Source: Nectonema munidae
Taxonomy: Eukaryota > Nematomorpha > Nectonematoida > Nectonematidae
Assembly (NCBI GenBank): GCA_030549495.1
Contig: JAUIRK010000501.1
Coordinates: 62,001 to 126,000 of the forward strand
Length of the DNA: 64,000 bases
Direction of reading: 5' to 3'
This document shows positions 1-18,553 of this stretch, one piece after another (position 1 is the stretch's first letter; each line of letters begins with the position of its first letter). The translations under genes and the position numbers were made by a program. The notes under the pieces are model-generated. The model saw only the letters and a list, made by a program, of their open reading frames with translations. It ran no database searches and was not told where the DNA came from.

Positions 1-378
1 TTCTTTTCCGATTATTTGGTCACTCTGAACCAGTTTTACGCCTGAGACCGCCTCCTCAGCTCCACCTGGCAATGAAAAATAGCACCCAGTTTGATTAGAT
101 GATCTAATGTTCTTATTTAACATAATAAGTTGTGAATACTTTTAGCGTTCTTTAAAATTTCTCATTTTCCAATACTTCAACTCTTTTGCATTTATTTTTT
201 TTAAAGTCCATATCATTGACGTATTTAGTCAACGAGCGCTCGATAAAAGTAAAATTATTTTAGCATAACACCAACACTTTTTTATAGGCCTAAGACAAAG
301 GAATGCCATTTTATTATATAATTTGGAGCTAAGAAATTTCTTTCATTATTCTCATCTTTAAATTCCTTTGTTGTGTAG
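1..378 (+). other. Intron of lysyl-tRNA synthetase, left window edge
   Basis: The stretch ends in a T-rich tract and TGTGTAG acceptor just before the exon at 379. It is AT-rich apart from bases 40-70. No convincing preceding exon (expected to end in a RIAPELYHK-like motif) was found. Confidence 0.5.
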
Positions 379-6215
<5,837 letters not shown>

Positions 6216-6271
6216 GTCAGTTTTTTGTAAATTTGATTATCCAGTGTGTCATACTATCTAGGAAATTTTGC

Positions 6272-6277
6272 AATAAA
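6272..6277 (+). promoter_or_regulatory. Poly(A) signal of lysyl-tRNA synthetase
   Basis: AATAAA lies 57 bases after the stop codon, the usual place for the cleavage and polyadenylation signal. No other canonical hexamer lies closer to the stop. Confidence 0.55.
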
Positions 6278-7013
6278 AATTTTTTGATACACTTCATTTT
6301 CAATTCCAATGATTTGAATTGCGATATGAAATCCAGAGTACGTCTTAGACATATATTTTTTGAAATATTGTTTAAGCTTATTTGTTGTGTTCACATCAAA
6401 GACAAGGCACACAGATACAGCATAGACGAAACCAAAGCCAAACTTTTTAAAAAAGAAAGTTTATTAATAAAATGTCTTATTTCCGATATTTTTTTTGTAA
6501 AATGATATTTTTTCTTTTTGCATAGATTTTACTTGAAAAGTGACCAACTAAAAATATTAATGCCCGAACCTCCTCAGATTTAAGACCTGCTCTCAAAAAA
6601 TTCGCCAAATTTGAGATGAAAAACGTGATATATAAGTAAAGTGCTGAAGGATCATTTGTTTGAAACAAAGAGAATTAAACTATAGTTTATTTTTAAGTAA
6701 CACGAATTTCCAAAGCATAACTACTGCATTAAGTATTTTTACTTGACAAAGATTCCTGCAGTCGAAATATTGTGTCACAAATTAATTTTTTTATTGAAAA
6801 GTAAACTAACTGATCAATAAATAGCTTCTAGACATAATTTACTCAACAAAAAATATCCCACCTACTTTTCTGAAAAAAAATTCGAATTTTTGATTAAACT
6901 TTTTAAAAAAAATTTTAGTATAGAAAGTATGCTAATAAAAATAGTGTTATGGCCAAAAAAATGCAACCTTCTACGTCTGATTAAATGTTTTGCATTTTTT
7001 AATTTTCCCTAGT
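6278..7013. other. AT-rich intergenic DNA
   Basis: Downstream of lysyl-tRNA synthetase I see only short chance reading frames and homopolymer runs. Confidence 0.5.
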
Positions 7014-8320
7014 AGTCAAACCTGTCTTAGCGACCTTAATTTCTTCCTCCCAAAAGAAATTCAATTAGCTTTACCCTGTATTTAGCGACCTACGACCATC
7101 TTTTCAGACTCAAGCTATATGAAAAAACCCTTATTAGACGACTGTTTTGCGAAAAGATATAACTGTTATAAACTCAACAGCAAGGATGCATTTATTTCTT
7201 TTCCCTAGTAAAACTGACACAATATCAATGAAAAAAGCGATGAATCTTCTTTGATGGACACAACACATGTAGTAATACTTCTTACAATCAATATCACATG
7301 AAAAGCACCATCACAATGAGTTAAAGCATTACTTCATTCTGAGCCAGGGGTCGGGAAAGTGGTCGATATCGACCGCTGGGAGTGGATAAAATAGATAAAC
7401 TTACCAAATTGTGCAGGGGGATTTTGTCGATTAGGACAAATTTAGGATTAATGTTGCTTAGGACATTGTATAGTAAAGGATATATGAAACATTTTTGGTT
7501 TGTATTTTTTCTTTTAATTGTTGGACAATTTTTCAATGTTTTTATGAAACATGTTTTATGAAGGGGTCGACGCGTAAAAAAGTTTGCCGATAAGTAAAAA
7601 CAGTGCATTTGGACTCCACATCATAACAGTAAAATACACAAAGCATATTTTGAAAACATCTTTATCTAACTAAGCCTTAATACAATTTTTATTGGCAGTC
7701 ATTTTAATCTTGATTCATTTGTACAACCCTCTTCTTTATTTTTGTTGTTTTCCAAGTAAGTTATCAGTTAAACTTTCAATTAAGTATCTGCATATTTACA
7801 TTTACATAACAGTTGATATGTCAACAAAAAGAATATTCCTCGCCCTTCAACAAAAGTATGATGAAATTTAGCTTCTTGATAGCGTGCAACCGGCTTATAA
7901 AATAGCGGCTGATTTGGGTGTGGAGAAAACTCAAATTCAGACTTTGAGGAAGCGAAGAGCAGAAGTATTCGAGGATTATGCTAAATGTAATGTATCAATA
8001 ATCTCGAAAAGACGAAACTATCTTACAAGCAATGAGGAGATAAACACATTAACATACAAGTGGTTTATTGACGCTTTGGCTACCAGTCAGTTTTTTTTGC
8101 TTTGCTGAAGAACTCGGAAAAAAGGATTTCAAAGCTTAAAATGGTTGGCAGGAAGGAGAGCTTTATTCGTAGAAATAACATTGTTTTTGGTAATATGACA
8201 GGCGAAAGAGCTGATGTTTGTCAATCAACAATTGAAGGAAAAGCTCGAAATTTTTTTCAGGCGTATATGGAAGAAGACTTTTTTAGAGACAACAAAAAAC
8301 ATTTCATTTAAAAAGATCAA
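7014..8320 (+). mobile_element. Pogo/Tigger-like transposon relic
   Basis: Two adjoining reading frames (7884-8091 and 8102-8311) match the N-terminal half of Tigger transposases (Tc1/mariner superfamily, CENP-B-type DNA binding). The first has YKIAADLGVEKTQIQTLRK, then INTLTYKWF. The second has FIRRNNIVFGNMTGERADV then CQSTIEG. The DDE catalytic part after EDFFR has decayed. TCAAACCTGTCTTAGCGACC at 7017-7036 resembles a pogo-type terminal repeat and may be the left end; no matching right end was found. A small hAT-like remnant (7345-7605) interrupts the 5' region. It is dead by truncation. Confidence 0.65.
7345..7605. mobile_element. Short non-autonomous hAT-like remnant
   Basis: The left end reads CAGGGGTCGGGAAAGTGGTC followed by a GATATCGACC word. 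Near the right end GGGGTCGACGCGTAAAAAAG then TTTGCCGAT reads as its inverted, diverged partner. The CAGGGGTCGG start is typical of hAT terminal repeats. It carries no transposase. Confidence 0.4.
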
Positions 8321-9634
8321 TTTTATCGTCACTTAACTCGTGAAATATTTTTACACTATATAGCAATAATACAACCAAGCTTATTTACCAATTAACTTCA
8401 ACAAAAAATTTTCTAACTTGTTTTGTAGTTTTTATGGATCTCACTTCCAAAAATTTAATATTTAAATCCAATTAATTTTCTGGTATCCATAATTTTCGTC
8501 TTTGTAGGGTTCTAAAATATCGTTTTTCATCAATAAAATATTTTATACCTGTAAAGTCTCACGCTTCCAAACCATAAATTAAGATTAGCTTCATAAATTT
8601 CATGCATTTATAATAGGTATATAAAAATCTATAATATTGTTCTAAGAACATGTTTGAAGGCTTTAATTAAAAATATAAATCAATTTCAATGGCATCTCTA
8701 TTTTTTAATTGGAATTTAAAAAGTATTGTTTTGTTATTTTTTGAAATGGATAATTAAAAAAAGCTTTCTGTTTCCTTATTTTTTGCTTATTCTTGAAACT
8801 CTTTTTAGCAAAATGCCTTTTTCAATTAATCTTATGATTATAATTGTTAGATACTAGTAGACAGTCACGGTATTCACCGGCTATGATTGTTGTGGGGTCC
8901 ATAGACAAGGATCATGTATGAAAAGTGGGTAACGATCAGAAAAATTTTGGGAAACAAAAACATGTTTTCGCTCCAGTCTTGGCAATGTAATGAAGTCAAA
9001 TCCGTATTTTTTGCTGCAGCGGTTTGAAGAAAAGTGATCCTGTTATTGTAAACATGCAGAGGAAGAACGTATTTTGAGAATAATTAAAAAGAACAAAACA
9101 ATTTTTAGATCTCTACAAATCGAAATTTCTTTGTCTTTAATTTTAAAGGTAAACTTACATAATGAGCTTTCAGATAAATGTATACACATCAAAGCTCTAC
9201 TTTTAAAAAAGACAGAAGTTTTTTTACCTATTCACGAGTTCAAATTAAATTCAGTTATGAAGTTTATATTTACTATTTATAGTTCAAAATAATATAAAAA
9301 AAAGAAATGATATAAATAATTATATAAAGAAATTGGATTAGTATGGAGATACGCAAGATCTTCAAAGGAAAAGTAGATAAGAAAAAATGAAGTTAAATAA
9401 AGAGAAGAAAATATCTATGTGGAGATACAACTATATATAATGCATAATATATATATATATCTCATAACCTGTAAGGTTGAAAGCGGGTAGACCACTTGTT
9501 TGTCATTCCCAACCTGTATACTACCGTGGTTTCTATTCCATAGTTTGCTATGCGCATGTTTTGATACAAATGGGAGACAAGGTTCAACTTTCTGTTCATA
9601 TTTTGCTAGGGGTAAGATTTGATATACCTCAATT
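8321..9634. other. AT-rich spacer
   Basis: No gene or clear repeat was recognised. An (AT)n tract lies near 9445-9465. Confidence 0.4.
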
Positions 9635-9781
9635 GGTAAAGGTACCACCGTGGAGTGTTTTCATCGAGAAAGCACAATTCTGCCGCTTGTACGAACAATG
9701 AGGAAAGTAGGCTTGTGCGGGATCCAACCCAAGAGCTTGAGTTTCCGAAGCACAGTATCTAACAAACCTTATTCACGCCCC
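9635..9781 (-). mobile_element. tRNA-derived SINE, family A
   Basis: Read on the minus strand, the element has a tRNA-like head with a box A-like and box B-like block, a middle part (GAATTGTGCTTTCTCGATGA) and a GGTACCTTTACC tail. Five other copies lie in the window (30717, 34663, 35128 partial, 36393 and 45703). This copy is diverged in box B. Confidence 0.7.
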
Positions 9782-12700
9782 ATACATTCGGATGACGGCA
9801 TTACAAAAGTTATTACCTTGAAGTCAAGATTTATATCTTTTACTACATTGACTGATTTGTTATGATGTCAACCTTGAGCGAAGGCCAGGGCGTGATTTAG
9901 CTAAAACTTGACAAGGTTGACAATAGGACATTATTTTTTCAAAAATTTTAGAAAAGTAAGAAATCAACGGCTTTGTCTGACTTAAGAAGATGTAAAATTA
10001 AGCATTTTTAGTTTTTCAGGAAAAATACCTAATTGAATAGAAAGATTAAAAATAAAAAGAAGGGTATCCCCAATATATTAAAGACAAGAAAATGAAAGTT
10101 AAGAATGAAACCATCACATCCTTTTGTTATTTAAGGTATTGCAAGCTAAAAGTTATATAAATCGAAGTAACTTTATCTTCAAAATTTAATATACGATCTA
10201 AAATGTAAAAATTAAAACATGAGAAAGAAAATAAAGAAAACCATTTTGGTTAAAATAGTTTGAAGGGTATTATCATCGTGAAGTTTGAATATCTAAAATT
10301 TTGCATTTAAAGATTTTTGTGCATCAATGATATTAAAATGAAATAAAAAAATAACTATCTCAGAAGGCCTAAAATAATCTGTGAAAGGCTGAATGCGGAC
10401 CGAGTAAAAATCTTTCAAGGGCATCGTGCGACCCATAGTTTGCCCACATCTGAGTTAAACGAAGAATTTAGCATTTGTGATCGTTATCGCAAATATATAA
10501 TTTGTTATCGTGGGCTTACTTTTAATTAACTCCAGTTTAATTTAAAAAAAGTAGTAAATGAGATTTTTGATTACAATAAACTAGACAAGTATGCTTTTGA
10601 ATAAAAAGTATAAATATGAGTCTTTGAGCAACTTGGGAGTTTTTGCATGCTCACAAGTAAGTTTTCAAATCACTTATTCAAATGAGCGTTTGAATTAATC
10701 AGGTATTATCAGTAAACCGGCACCATTTTGTTTCCAAAAATGTGAGTTTTTTTAAAGAAAAAATATATTAAATTTTTGAGAAAAGTTAAATCTAAAAATT
10801 TCATAATAAATTGTAACCAAATAATAGTTTATAATTTAAATTTTAAATTCAAGATATGGTGATTGGCTTGTAAGTTTGGTGTATTTTAATCTAATACATA
10901 GGTAATCCTGCAAAATGGCTAATTCGGCCCCCAAATCCCAATGATGGCGGATTAGTGATGGTCAACCTGTATCAATCGGAGTTGAAGTTTTTTTTATAAT
11001 TTTGAAGGATTTATAATCCTATCTTCCCAATAATATCCGTATACAGAATAAAACATAAAATTTATTGAATAACAAAAATGAGATTCAGGAATAAAACTGA
11101 CTAAAATATATCTTCATGTAAAATTCGCAATAAAAATGAACTTTATCACATTTATGTTTTGAGATTCCTAGTTGCTTCACTTTCTTGGCTAAGAATTTTA
11201 TTTGAAATGAAATATCAAAAGACTTAGTAACTAAAAAATTGCTTACCTTCCTTTTAGCTCTTGTTGTCCTTGGTTCTAAAATTATGTATAAAGATTATTA
11301 AAAAATAGAAGACAGTATATATTCTTTTCTTTTGTGTTACGAAGGCAGCAATTCCTCTTCACTTTGTAACAATTCCTAGCTAAGTGTGTTTTGCTTATTT
11401 TACGATTTTTGCCATTTCTATGAAACCTCAGCGTGGCGAACTAGTTTAGAGAAACGTAAATTGCAATGACCTATAAATCTTTCTGCGTGATAACTTTTAA
11501 AGGAGTGAATATGGTTTTTTTATACCTATTTCAGAACCTTTCTCAATATATACTTTATCCATAAGTGTTCCAAAACGAATAGGAAATTTTTTATTTTCAA
11601 ATTTTATTGGCCTTACATTTATGTTGCATATAATAAAATAAATTAAAAAAATCTCTCTTGACCAGAAGTCACCAAACTTTATTAGAAACCGGTCAGATAA
11701 CTTGGAAAATGATGAGCGAAGCACCGAATAACCATATGAAAAATACAACAGAATGAATACACAAAAAGTTAACAAAGAAGTCAAAACTGACAATATTATA
11801 ATTAGTTATAAGAGAAACAGTGCGAACAGAGGAAGCAGAAAAAGGTTTTTAGAAAATAATATCCATCATTTTAGTAAGCATAATGATAGGTAAAGAAAAC
11901 CAGATTTGAATAAAAGACTTGTTATAAAAAATTATTAAAAAAAAAAAGTAAAAAAAAAAGAACTCTGATCAAGAATAACAAAAATATTATTATAGTTAAT
12001 TAAACAAATATAAATTTAAATTGCATAAATAAAAAATTTCGTTCCCCACAAGTTTATTAGAAAAATATGAATAATTATACATTCAAAAATTTTTTCAAGA
12101 TGAAAAGTATATTCCAACGTATTCTGGGCGATTAGTTATTGAATTGTTTCTTCTCACATGCAAGTATAAATATATATTTTCTACATTGTAAAAATATTAG
12201 TGCGTTGTTCTTGCCTCCATCCATTTCACGTGTTTTGAATCCAATTGAAAATCTGTTTTTGCATAAAATCAAATTTAAGGAAATTGTTATTTTAAGTGTC
12301 TGCAACAATCGGTAGTAGAAGTAGTAGTACTCCTCAAGGTTTTTATAGTTCGGTGTGGGAAAGATTAATTCTGTACGCAATTGGCAAGAATATACTTGTT
12401 GGAATATACTTTTAAGCTAGAAATTTTTTTCGAATTTTCCATGTTTCAAACAAACTTGTTGACAATTGAAATTTTACTTACGCAATCGATTTAAATTTTA
12501 AATACTCTCTCGGTAAGAGTATAGTTTCGAATAACAACTTTAAAAATATGAAGACAAATTCAAAATAGAAACACGTATACAAAACCCCACGAAAAGAACC
12601 GTTTTCTGCATCAGGACCAAACTTATCTGCCGCGCTGACAGCGGCATTAAAACATTCTTTGACCCCCTACCGTCCTTCTGGATTAAAGTTAGAGAAAAAC

Positions 12701-13946
12701 AAAGCATAGAAAAATGTGCATTTTTGCTCATCACTGCCTTCTATCTTGACGAATAAAAAGTAAACCTTCTCTTTACAGTGGCGTAGGTAAACTCTTAATT
12801 TATACACTCACCTGATTTGCTTACTCTATCAGTTTGACATTGAAAAATCGGAAGATTGCACATTGGCATATCTAATCATATTTTAATAGTGTGCAGGTAA
12901 ATTTTAAGAGGAATGTGCCCCCATCTGTCAGCTCAGTTCCAAGGAATCTTTTTTGTTTGATCTTTTTCGATATAACGAACTATTTATGACTGTTTTCTTT
13001 CATTTTGGAGTGGAAAAGATATATAAGTTCTTGCAGTAAAAATGCACAGCCCACACAAAATTAATGCAAATAACAAATGCATATAAATTGCTTATTTTAC
13101 GATGTCTTGTCATAGTGACGTCATTGGGGGATCGTGTGAATAAAAATGTCCAAAATCTTTCATACTTTTTTACGGGCTGATTATTATTATTAAATCAACC
13201 TTTCTGAAATTGTATTTATGACGTGAATCGCCTAGTAAATCAAGGTTAAAATTGAAGGATATAAATGGGTTTCATGAGCTCTCCATAGGGATAAAAGCAA
13301 CAGCAATTACTTAAGCAAATTTACTTAAGTCATTAGTTTTCGTTTTATCCAATATTTTTTATTTTTTTACGCAGACATTTGTCATGCCCGACAATTTTAA
13401 GGTATTTTCTGCCAACGATCTTTCTCTGTCGACAACATATAACTGTGTCAACAGTATGATAACTGATTTATTAACTGTATGTTATAATAAACCATGAAAT
13501 TTAAAAGTTTAATGGAAAAATGTACTTGCAATTCCAGGGTTGTTATTCTTGTCAACAATACTACTTTTGATTCCTATTAAATTAATGTTGAAAGCCATTA
13601 GTGTATTCAAGACTAAAAAATAAACCTTTGCGAGTGGGAATTATGTCTACTGATTTTTCAGAATCTGAAACGATCTTTTCGTCTAAACGTATGTATTTAA
13701 AGTTCAGGAGCTTGAATATGTATGATTTTTTACAAAAAAGAAAAAGCATAAAATAAAAGAGAAATATTAGGTAAAGTACTTGAAAGATTTGAGTTTTGGG
13801 GTATATTCTTATCGTCATCATTCAACAACGGAGATTTCAGAACTACTGAATAAAAATAAAATGATTTGTATAGTTTTTCGTAAATATTCCAACACTTATC
13901 CCCATCGAACTTTATTAACACCTACTCCCATCGTATTTGAAGACAA
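9782..13946. other. AT-rich region with scattered transposon ends
   Basis: No gene was recognised. Two hAT-like termini are visible: CAGGGCGTGATTTAGC at about 9885 and, on the minus strand, CAGATGTGGGCAAACTATGG at about 10430-10450. The rest is low-complexity AT-rich DNA with short frames lacking similarity. Confidence 0.4.
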
Positions 13947-14089
13947 ATGGTGACGGTGGGGAATCAAACCAAGGATCACTTGATCAAGATCCTGTTTCCA
14001 CAACTTGGCTACCTCCCGATTTCAAACGCAAGTTGTGGAAACAGGATCTTGATCAAGTGATCCTTGGTTTGATTCCCCACCGTCACCAT
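13947..14089. repeat. Perfect 61-bp inverted repeat with 21-bp loop
   Basis: Arms 13947-14007 and 14029-14089 are exact reverse complements, separated by 21 bases. Base composition is clearly more GC-rich than the surroundings. The right arm contains GGTTTGATTCCCCACC, which resembles a Pol III box B, so the arm may come from a tRNA-derived SINE copied in inverted orientation. It could form a cruciform or hairpin RNA, or be an assembly fold-back. Confidence 0.9.
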
Positions 14090-14159
14090 CTTATTCATCT
14101 GACCAGTGTTCTTTCTAGGATCGAATACCGACAAGTGAAAAAGTACTTGAAGAACTCAC

Positions 14160-14496
14160 GCGATAAAATGCATGCACCATTTGGGCTAAGTGAGTCACTC
14201 TCATTACTCTCGCAAAGAAGAGTTGCTGCTTGCTTGCTCTTCTCTTGATTTTCCGGGAACCAAACTTTGTTGTGGAAAGATGCCAAGATAGCGGAAATGT
14301 CTTTGCCTGGAGCACTGCACAGTTCTTTCTTCACACGATCTTGATCGCCCGCCACCTGGAAGCAGTCTGATGAGTTTGTGCATGTTGTTGATGAATTTTC
14401 GTCATTCTTTTTGCCCGGGACAGCCTTGCACTGAACAAAATATGCTGCATATGCAGTAAAATCTAAATGAATGGACACTTCCAAGCCTAAAATCAT
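14160..14496 (-). CDS. Unidentified reading frame, possible exon
   Basis: A minus-strand frame opens with ATG at 14496 (MILGLEVSIHLDF) and stays open for about 112 codons to a consensus GTGAGT donor at 14159-14154. It includes CKAVPGKK, TTCTNSSDCFQVAG and KKELCSAPGKDISAIL. Base composition is much less AT-rich than the neighbours, as expected of coding DNA. The frame continues upstream without stop to 14541, and a TATTTATA word lies near 14545-14555. I do not recognise the protein. No downstream exon was found. It may be a host exon or part of an unknown repeat adjoining the inverted repeat. Confidence 0.3.
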
Positions 14497-14541
14497 GTCC
14501 TTGTGGGGCCAAGTGTGGGTTAGCCCGTAGAAGCGTATCAA

Positions 14542-15349
14542 CGCTATAAATATGGATAGCCAAAATATATCGCTAAAACCTTCTTTGAAAAGTACACGTA
14601 AAAATATTCATAAGTTTGATCTGGATGCATTTAAATAAACATTATTTGTATTCATTTAACTTTTCTGAACATACATATATACCTAGGATTAATTGGCATT
14701 GGTCTTACAAGATTAATTTTAGTTGAGACATTTTTTGACATTCTTGATACAAGCTTTTTTATTTATTTGCAATATACGTCTGGCACAAAAAACATACACA
14801 CGCATACATACATATTGACATTAGACACCCATACACTGAAATACTCAAACCTCAAAAATAGCTGCATAGCCTAACCACTTAGGGGCCGCATTGTAAAGTA
14901 AAATGGGCAATATTAAAAACAACAAAGACAAAAGTCTTAAAGAAACGAGCAATATGTTCTTTGCTAATGTTAAAAAAAAATTTTAAGCCTAAATTTGATT
15001 GAAAATCTATTGATTTATCTTTTTAGAATATAATAAGAAAATTTTTTCTTTCAATAAAAATAGGGTATTTTATATTTCTGGCATCACATACACATTCAGA
15101 AACTAAATTGTTCAATTTTTCATTTTCAGTTTTTCTGATCTGAACAATTTTTTATTTTATCCTTTACAGAAAGAATAATTTACGTTTGGGTTTATCAATG
15201 TGCATTTAATTAGCCATATGGATGCACTTTTTACAGTTATCATCTTTTTTGGTAGAAAGTCTTTTTTCATAGGCAACTCGATTTTATGGGAAGCAAAATA
15301 TTAAAAAGAATGAACGAAAAATACCAGTTGGACAAAACTGTTAAATAAC
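14542..15349. other. AT-rich spacer
   Basis: Nothing recognisable; no open frame of interest. Confidence 0.4.
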
Positions 15350-18263
15350 TTTTCAGGATAAATACAAACTGTTTTATCTCTTCCTACACTCGTCAATACT
15401 CTAGCAGAATGACTGATTTATCTCCACAATCTGGAGAATGGAGCGACAGGAACCCTCTATTCTCCGCTGTTACTACTACGGAGAAGGTGGAGTCTCTCGC
15501 AGAAAGGATGTCTAGGATGGAACTATATTTGCTACAATTAACCAAGACTGATGCGCCTCAACGTCCACCTTCCGCTCCCACTGATTCACCTAAACCCGCT
15601 ACTTTGCTACTTGATGTCAAGCAGGAATTTATGTTCGGACCTACGCCATCTCGCTACTCACCTGAGGACCTGGCCAGGAGACGGATAGAAGCTTTCCAGC
15701 TATCTCTACCTCCTCAAGCTCAAAATGCTAAGGATAATATGATCCTTGCTCTCTTCAGGATAATCGAGAGGAACTTAAACATCATGGACTCTGCTGATGT
15801 GCGTGAAGCAAACTCCCTGGCTACCACTGCCTGTTTGGCAACCAGAAGGCTGTGTCAGACCTTGGCATACCGATGCCCGAGGTTAGTTTCCCACCTAGAC
15901 CTCCCTTTCGACAACCCGCGTCGTCGAACACGAAAGCAACAACGCGCAGACGCGGCGCGGGCAAGAAAGAGTAAAACGTTTTTCAAAGCCCTCGCGGATA
16001 TTTCTAATATCCACGAGGCCGGGGAGGCGGATCACATCCCCTTCCCTGATGATGCGGCCATTGATAATGTTGACACCGAAGACGCTTTCTTGCCTTCTCT
16101 AGATATCCAACCTGAAGATTCTTCTTCCACAGTGTAGCGAGGTTTTAACTACGCTCCCTGACTCACATTCATCTCCTTCTACCTTTGAACTAACCGGCAG
16201 CTCAGCCAGATCTCCGCTACTAAACATGGCTGCCATAGATGAAGCCATACGCAGTATGGAAAGGTTCCCATTTCCTTTGACTCTGTCGCAGGAAGAAATG
16301 GACCATCCTACGCTTTCGTCTACTGACGACACGCTCATCGTACCTGGGCCTAATGAAGCCCCTGCTCCTTCTCGAGAACCTCTACTAGTACCATTTGATG
16401 TGCTAAAGAAGACGCTTATAGACACCTTTGGTGATGATTTTAGCCTACCAGTGGTCCATACCGAGGAACCCGAAGTGGAGCCAGAGTTTTTGGCGATTGA
16501 AAGCAATCCCGCTCACATTGTAAACGCTATTCGTAAAGATGACCTAAAGGATGAAATAGGATTAAAATATCTGGACAACAAAGGAGAATTTTCTCCGAAA
16601 ACCTGGAGCAATATCTTCACTCAGATACTATCCTCCGAGGAACCTCCAGCTATGCCGGACACAGGGCAAGATATGAACCAAGCCTCTCCTTTCAATGGCT
16701 GCACTCTGGATACAATCAAACCACACACCCTTCTGAAAGGTGATGATCTAGGAAACCGAACCTATTCCGCTGAGAGCTCCATCTGGAGTACACCCGCTGA
16801 TCTTCGATGTAAAAAGGTTAAAAAGATCCTGATGTCTGGATATAAACCAATTATTATCTCGGGTAAAAAGTTCAGAACTTTCTCTCGCTGGATGCAGTCC
16901 AATCATGCTCAACAAAACTTCATAGCTAAGCATGTCCTTCCTGCTTTAACTGCCCAGCAAGTGGTCAAAAAGACAAACAAGGCACCTACAATAGTTTCTC
17001 CGGTATTTGTAATACCCAAAGGGAATGACCAAACCAGGTTTATTCAAAATGTCTCCTTCACTAAAGACTTGTTTAAATTGGAAAAATTACGACTATCTGG
17101 AGTCACAGGGTTAAGGTATACTGATCACTGTTATAAGTATGCTTGTAAGGTGGACATCGCGTCGGCGTTCTATGGAGTACGAGAACATCCTTACTACATA
17201 CGTCTGTTTGGATTCAGAATCCACAACCAACACTATCTTTTTCAAAGACTTCCTATGGGAGCAAACTTCGCTCCAGGTATTCTTCAATTAGTCCTAAACA
17301 AACTTATTGCTACATTCCTAGAGAGAAGAAAAGGTTGTGAAATTACTGTCTATTTGGATGACATATTAATTAGAGGTGTTTCATGGAACACTACTGTAAA
17401 CTTCACCGAAGCTTTCATAAAATTTCTGGAGATGGAGTGCAACATCACCATCAACAAAAGAAAAAGTATGCTGGTACCTACAGAAAAAATTCAATACCTA
17501 GGGTTGCTACTGGATCTTGAAAGCAAGTCCATACAACTACTACCGCATACCAAGGAAAAATGCAAACTGGCTCTAGAAATGATAAGGTATAACCATAGGT
17601 CATGCCTAGAAGACAGGGACAAACTGGCAGCACGCGCCTACCTAAGCTACTATTTGGGCACGGTGGCATGTCGCTTCAAGCTGGTAACATGGGGATACGG
17701 AGACATCAAAGACGACTCAGATTGTGAAGCACTCTATTGGAATTCCTGGAGTCTCAATAGTAAGATACCATTCTTCAAATCCTCGCTGATAGATTCAGAA
17801 ATCTACGTTGATGCTACACCTGAAGGCCTGGGCATCACCACAAAGAAACATGACATCTCTATTCCTTTTCCTACCACGCATCCTATACACATCATGGAAA
17901 CTCTAGCAATGATGCTTGGCCTAATCTGGAGCAAAAGGACCTGTAGAATTCTCTCTCGATTCAAGCTTTCAGAAACAAAGGAAGTAAAAATTTATTCGTG
18001 GACCTAATCATTAAATTTTTAGATTCCCTACTAGATGCTATGTTGATACCTGCCAAAATCTAGCTGTCATGCCGTCGAGGAGTGGGAAATTTACTATGGT
18101 GACAGCTATATAAAGCACCCTCCTCGACAATTTCTTCATTCTTATTCTTTTATCTCTTCCTACACTCCTACCCACCACTCCCAGAAAATATATTTTTTGT
18201 GAAATTTTCTTAAATAAAAATTGTTGGATCCCAAAAAAAAAACTTGCAGTTTTCAGGATAAAT
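15350..18263 (+). mobile_element. DIRS-like retrotransposon fossil
   Basis: The element has two long frames. The first (15409-16137) is gag-like: coiled region, then a basic stretch near its end. The second (16226-18007) carries a reverse transcriptase with the YLDD active-site box, preceded by KVDIASAFYGVREH and RLPMGANFAPGI, followed by an RNase H start (YVDATPEGLGI, then METLAMMLGLIW). The order and the RNase H form fit DIRS/Ngaro-type elements better than LTR retrotransposons, though this is a motif-based call. No tyrosine recombinase was found. TTTTATCTCTTCCTACACTC occurs near both ends (15372-15391, 18148-18167), as does TTTTCAGGATAAAT (15350-15363, 18250-18263), in opposite order. A TATATAAAGC box lies upstream of the right copy. 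It looks incomplete but fairly young, because the frames are long and open. Confidence 0.7.
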
Positions 18264-18399
18264 GGTTGCATAAATGCGCAAACGATGCTCGCTAAAATTG
18301 CAAAAGTCCTACAAGACAAAATAATGGGCAACATATGTAGTATATAGTTCTCTATATTTTTTATTTTAAAATTTTATGACCGATTTTTCCATATTAATC

Positions 18400-18475
18400 T
18401 CAATGGTGCGCCCCAAAGTTTCAGTTATTTAGTAGATGCGCCCTAGGGTAAAAGAAGTTTGTGAGGCACTGCTCA
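18400..18475 (-). mobile_element. hAT terminal remnant
   Basis: On the minus strand it reads CAGTGCCTCACAAACTTC and, further in, GGGGCGCACC, a layout common in hAT terminal regions. No transposase is attached. Confidence 0.35.
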
Positions 18476-18553
18476 AAACGGATGCTTAATCAGCAAAACA
18501 ACTCTCTCGATACAGCGCTCATTTTATGAAGTATAGGAAAATGTAGAACTTAC

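Noticed and set aside
1-75. Possible preceding lysyl-tRNA synthetase exon (LRLRPPPQLHLA resembles the expected LYMRIAPELYHK)
   Set aside because: Only scattered identities, no GT donor at the right place, and the surrounding frame does not match the family.
12540-12734. Minus-strand coding-like patch (KECFNAAVSAADKFGPDAEN)
   Set aside because: Short, interrupted, no splice sites and no recognised family.
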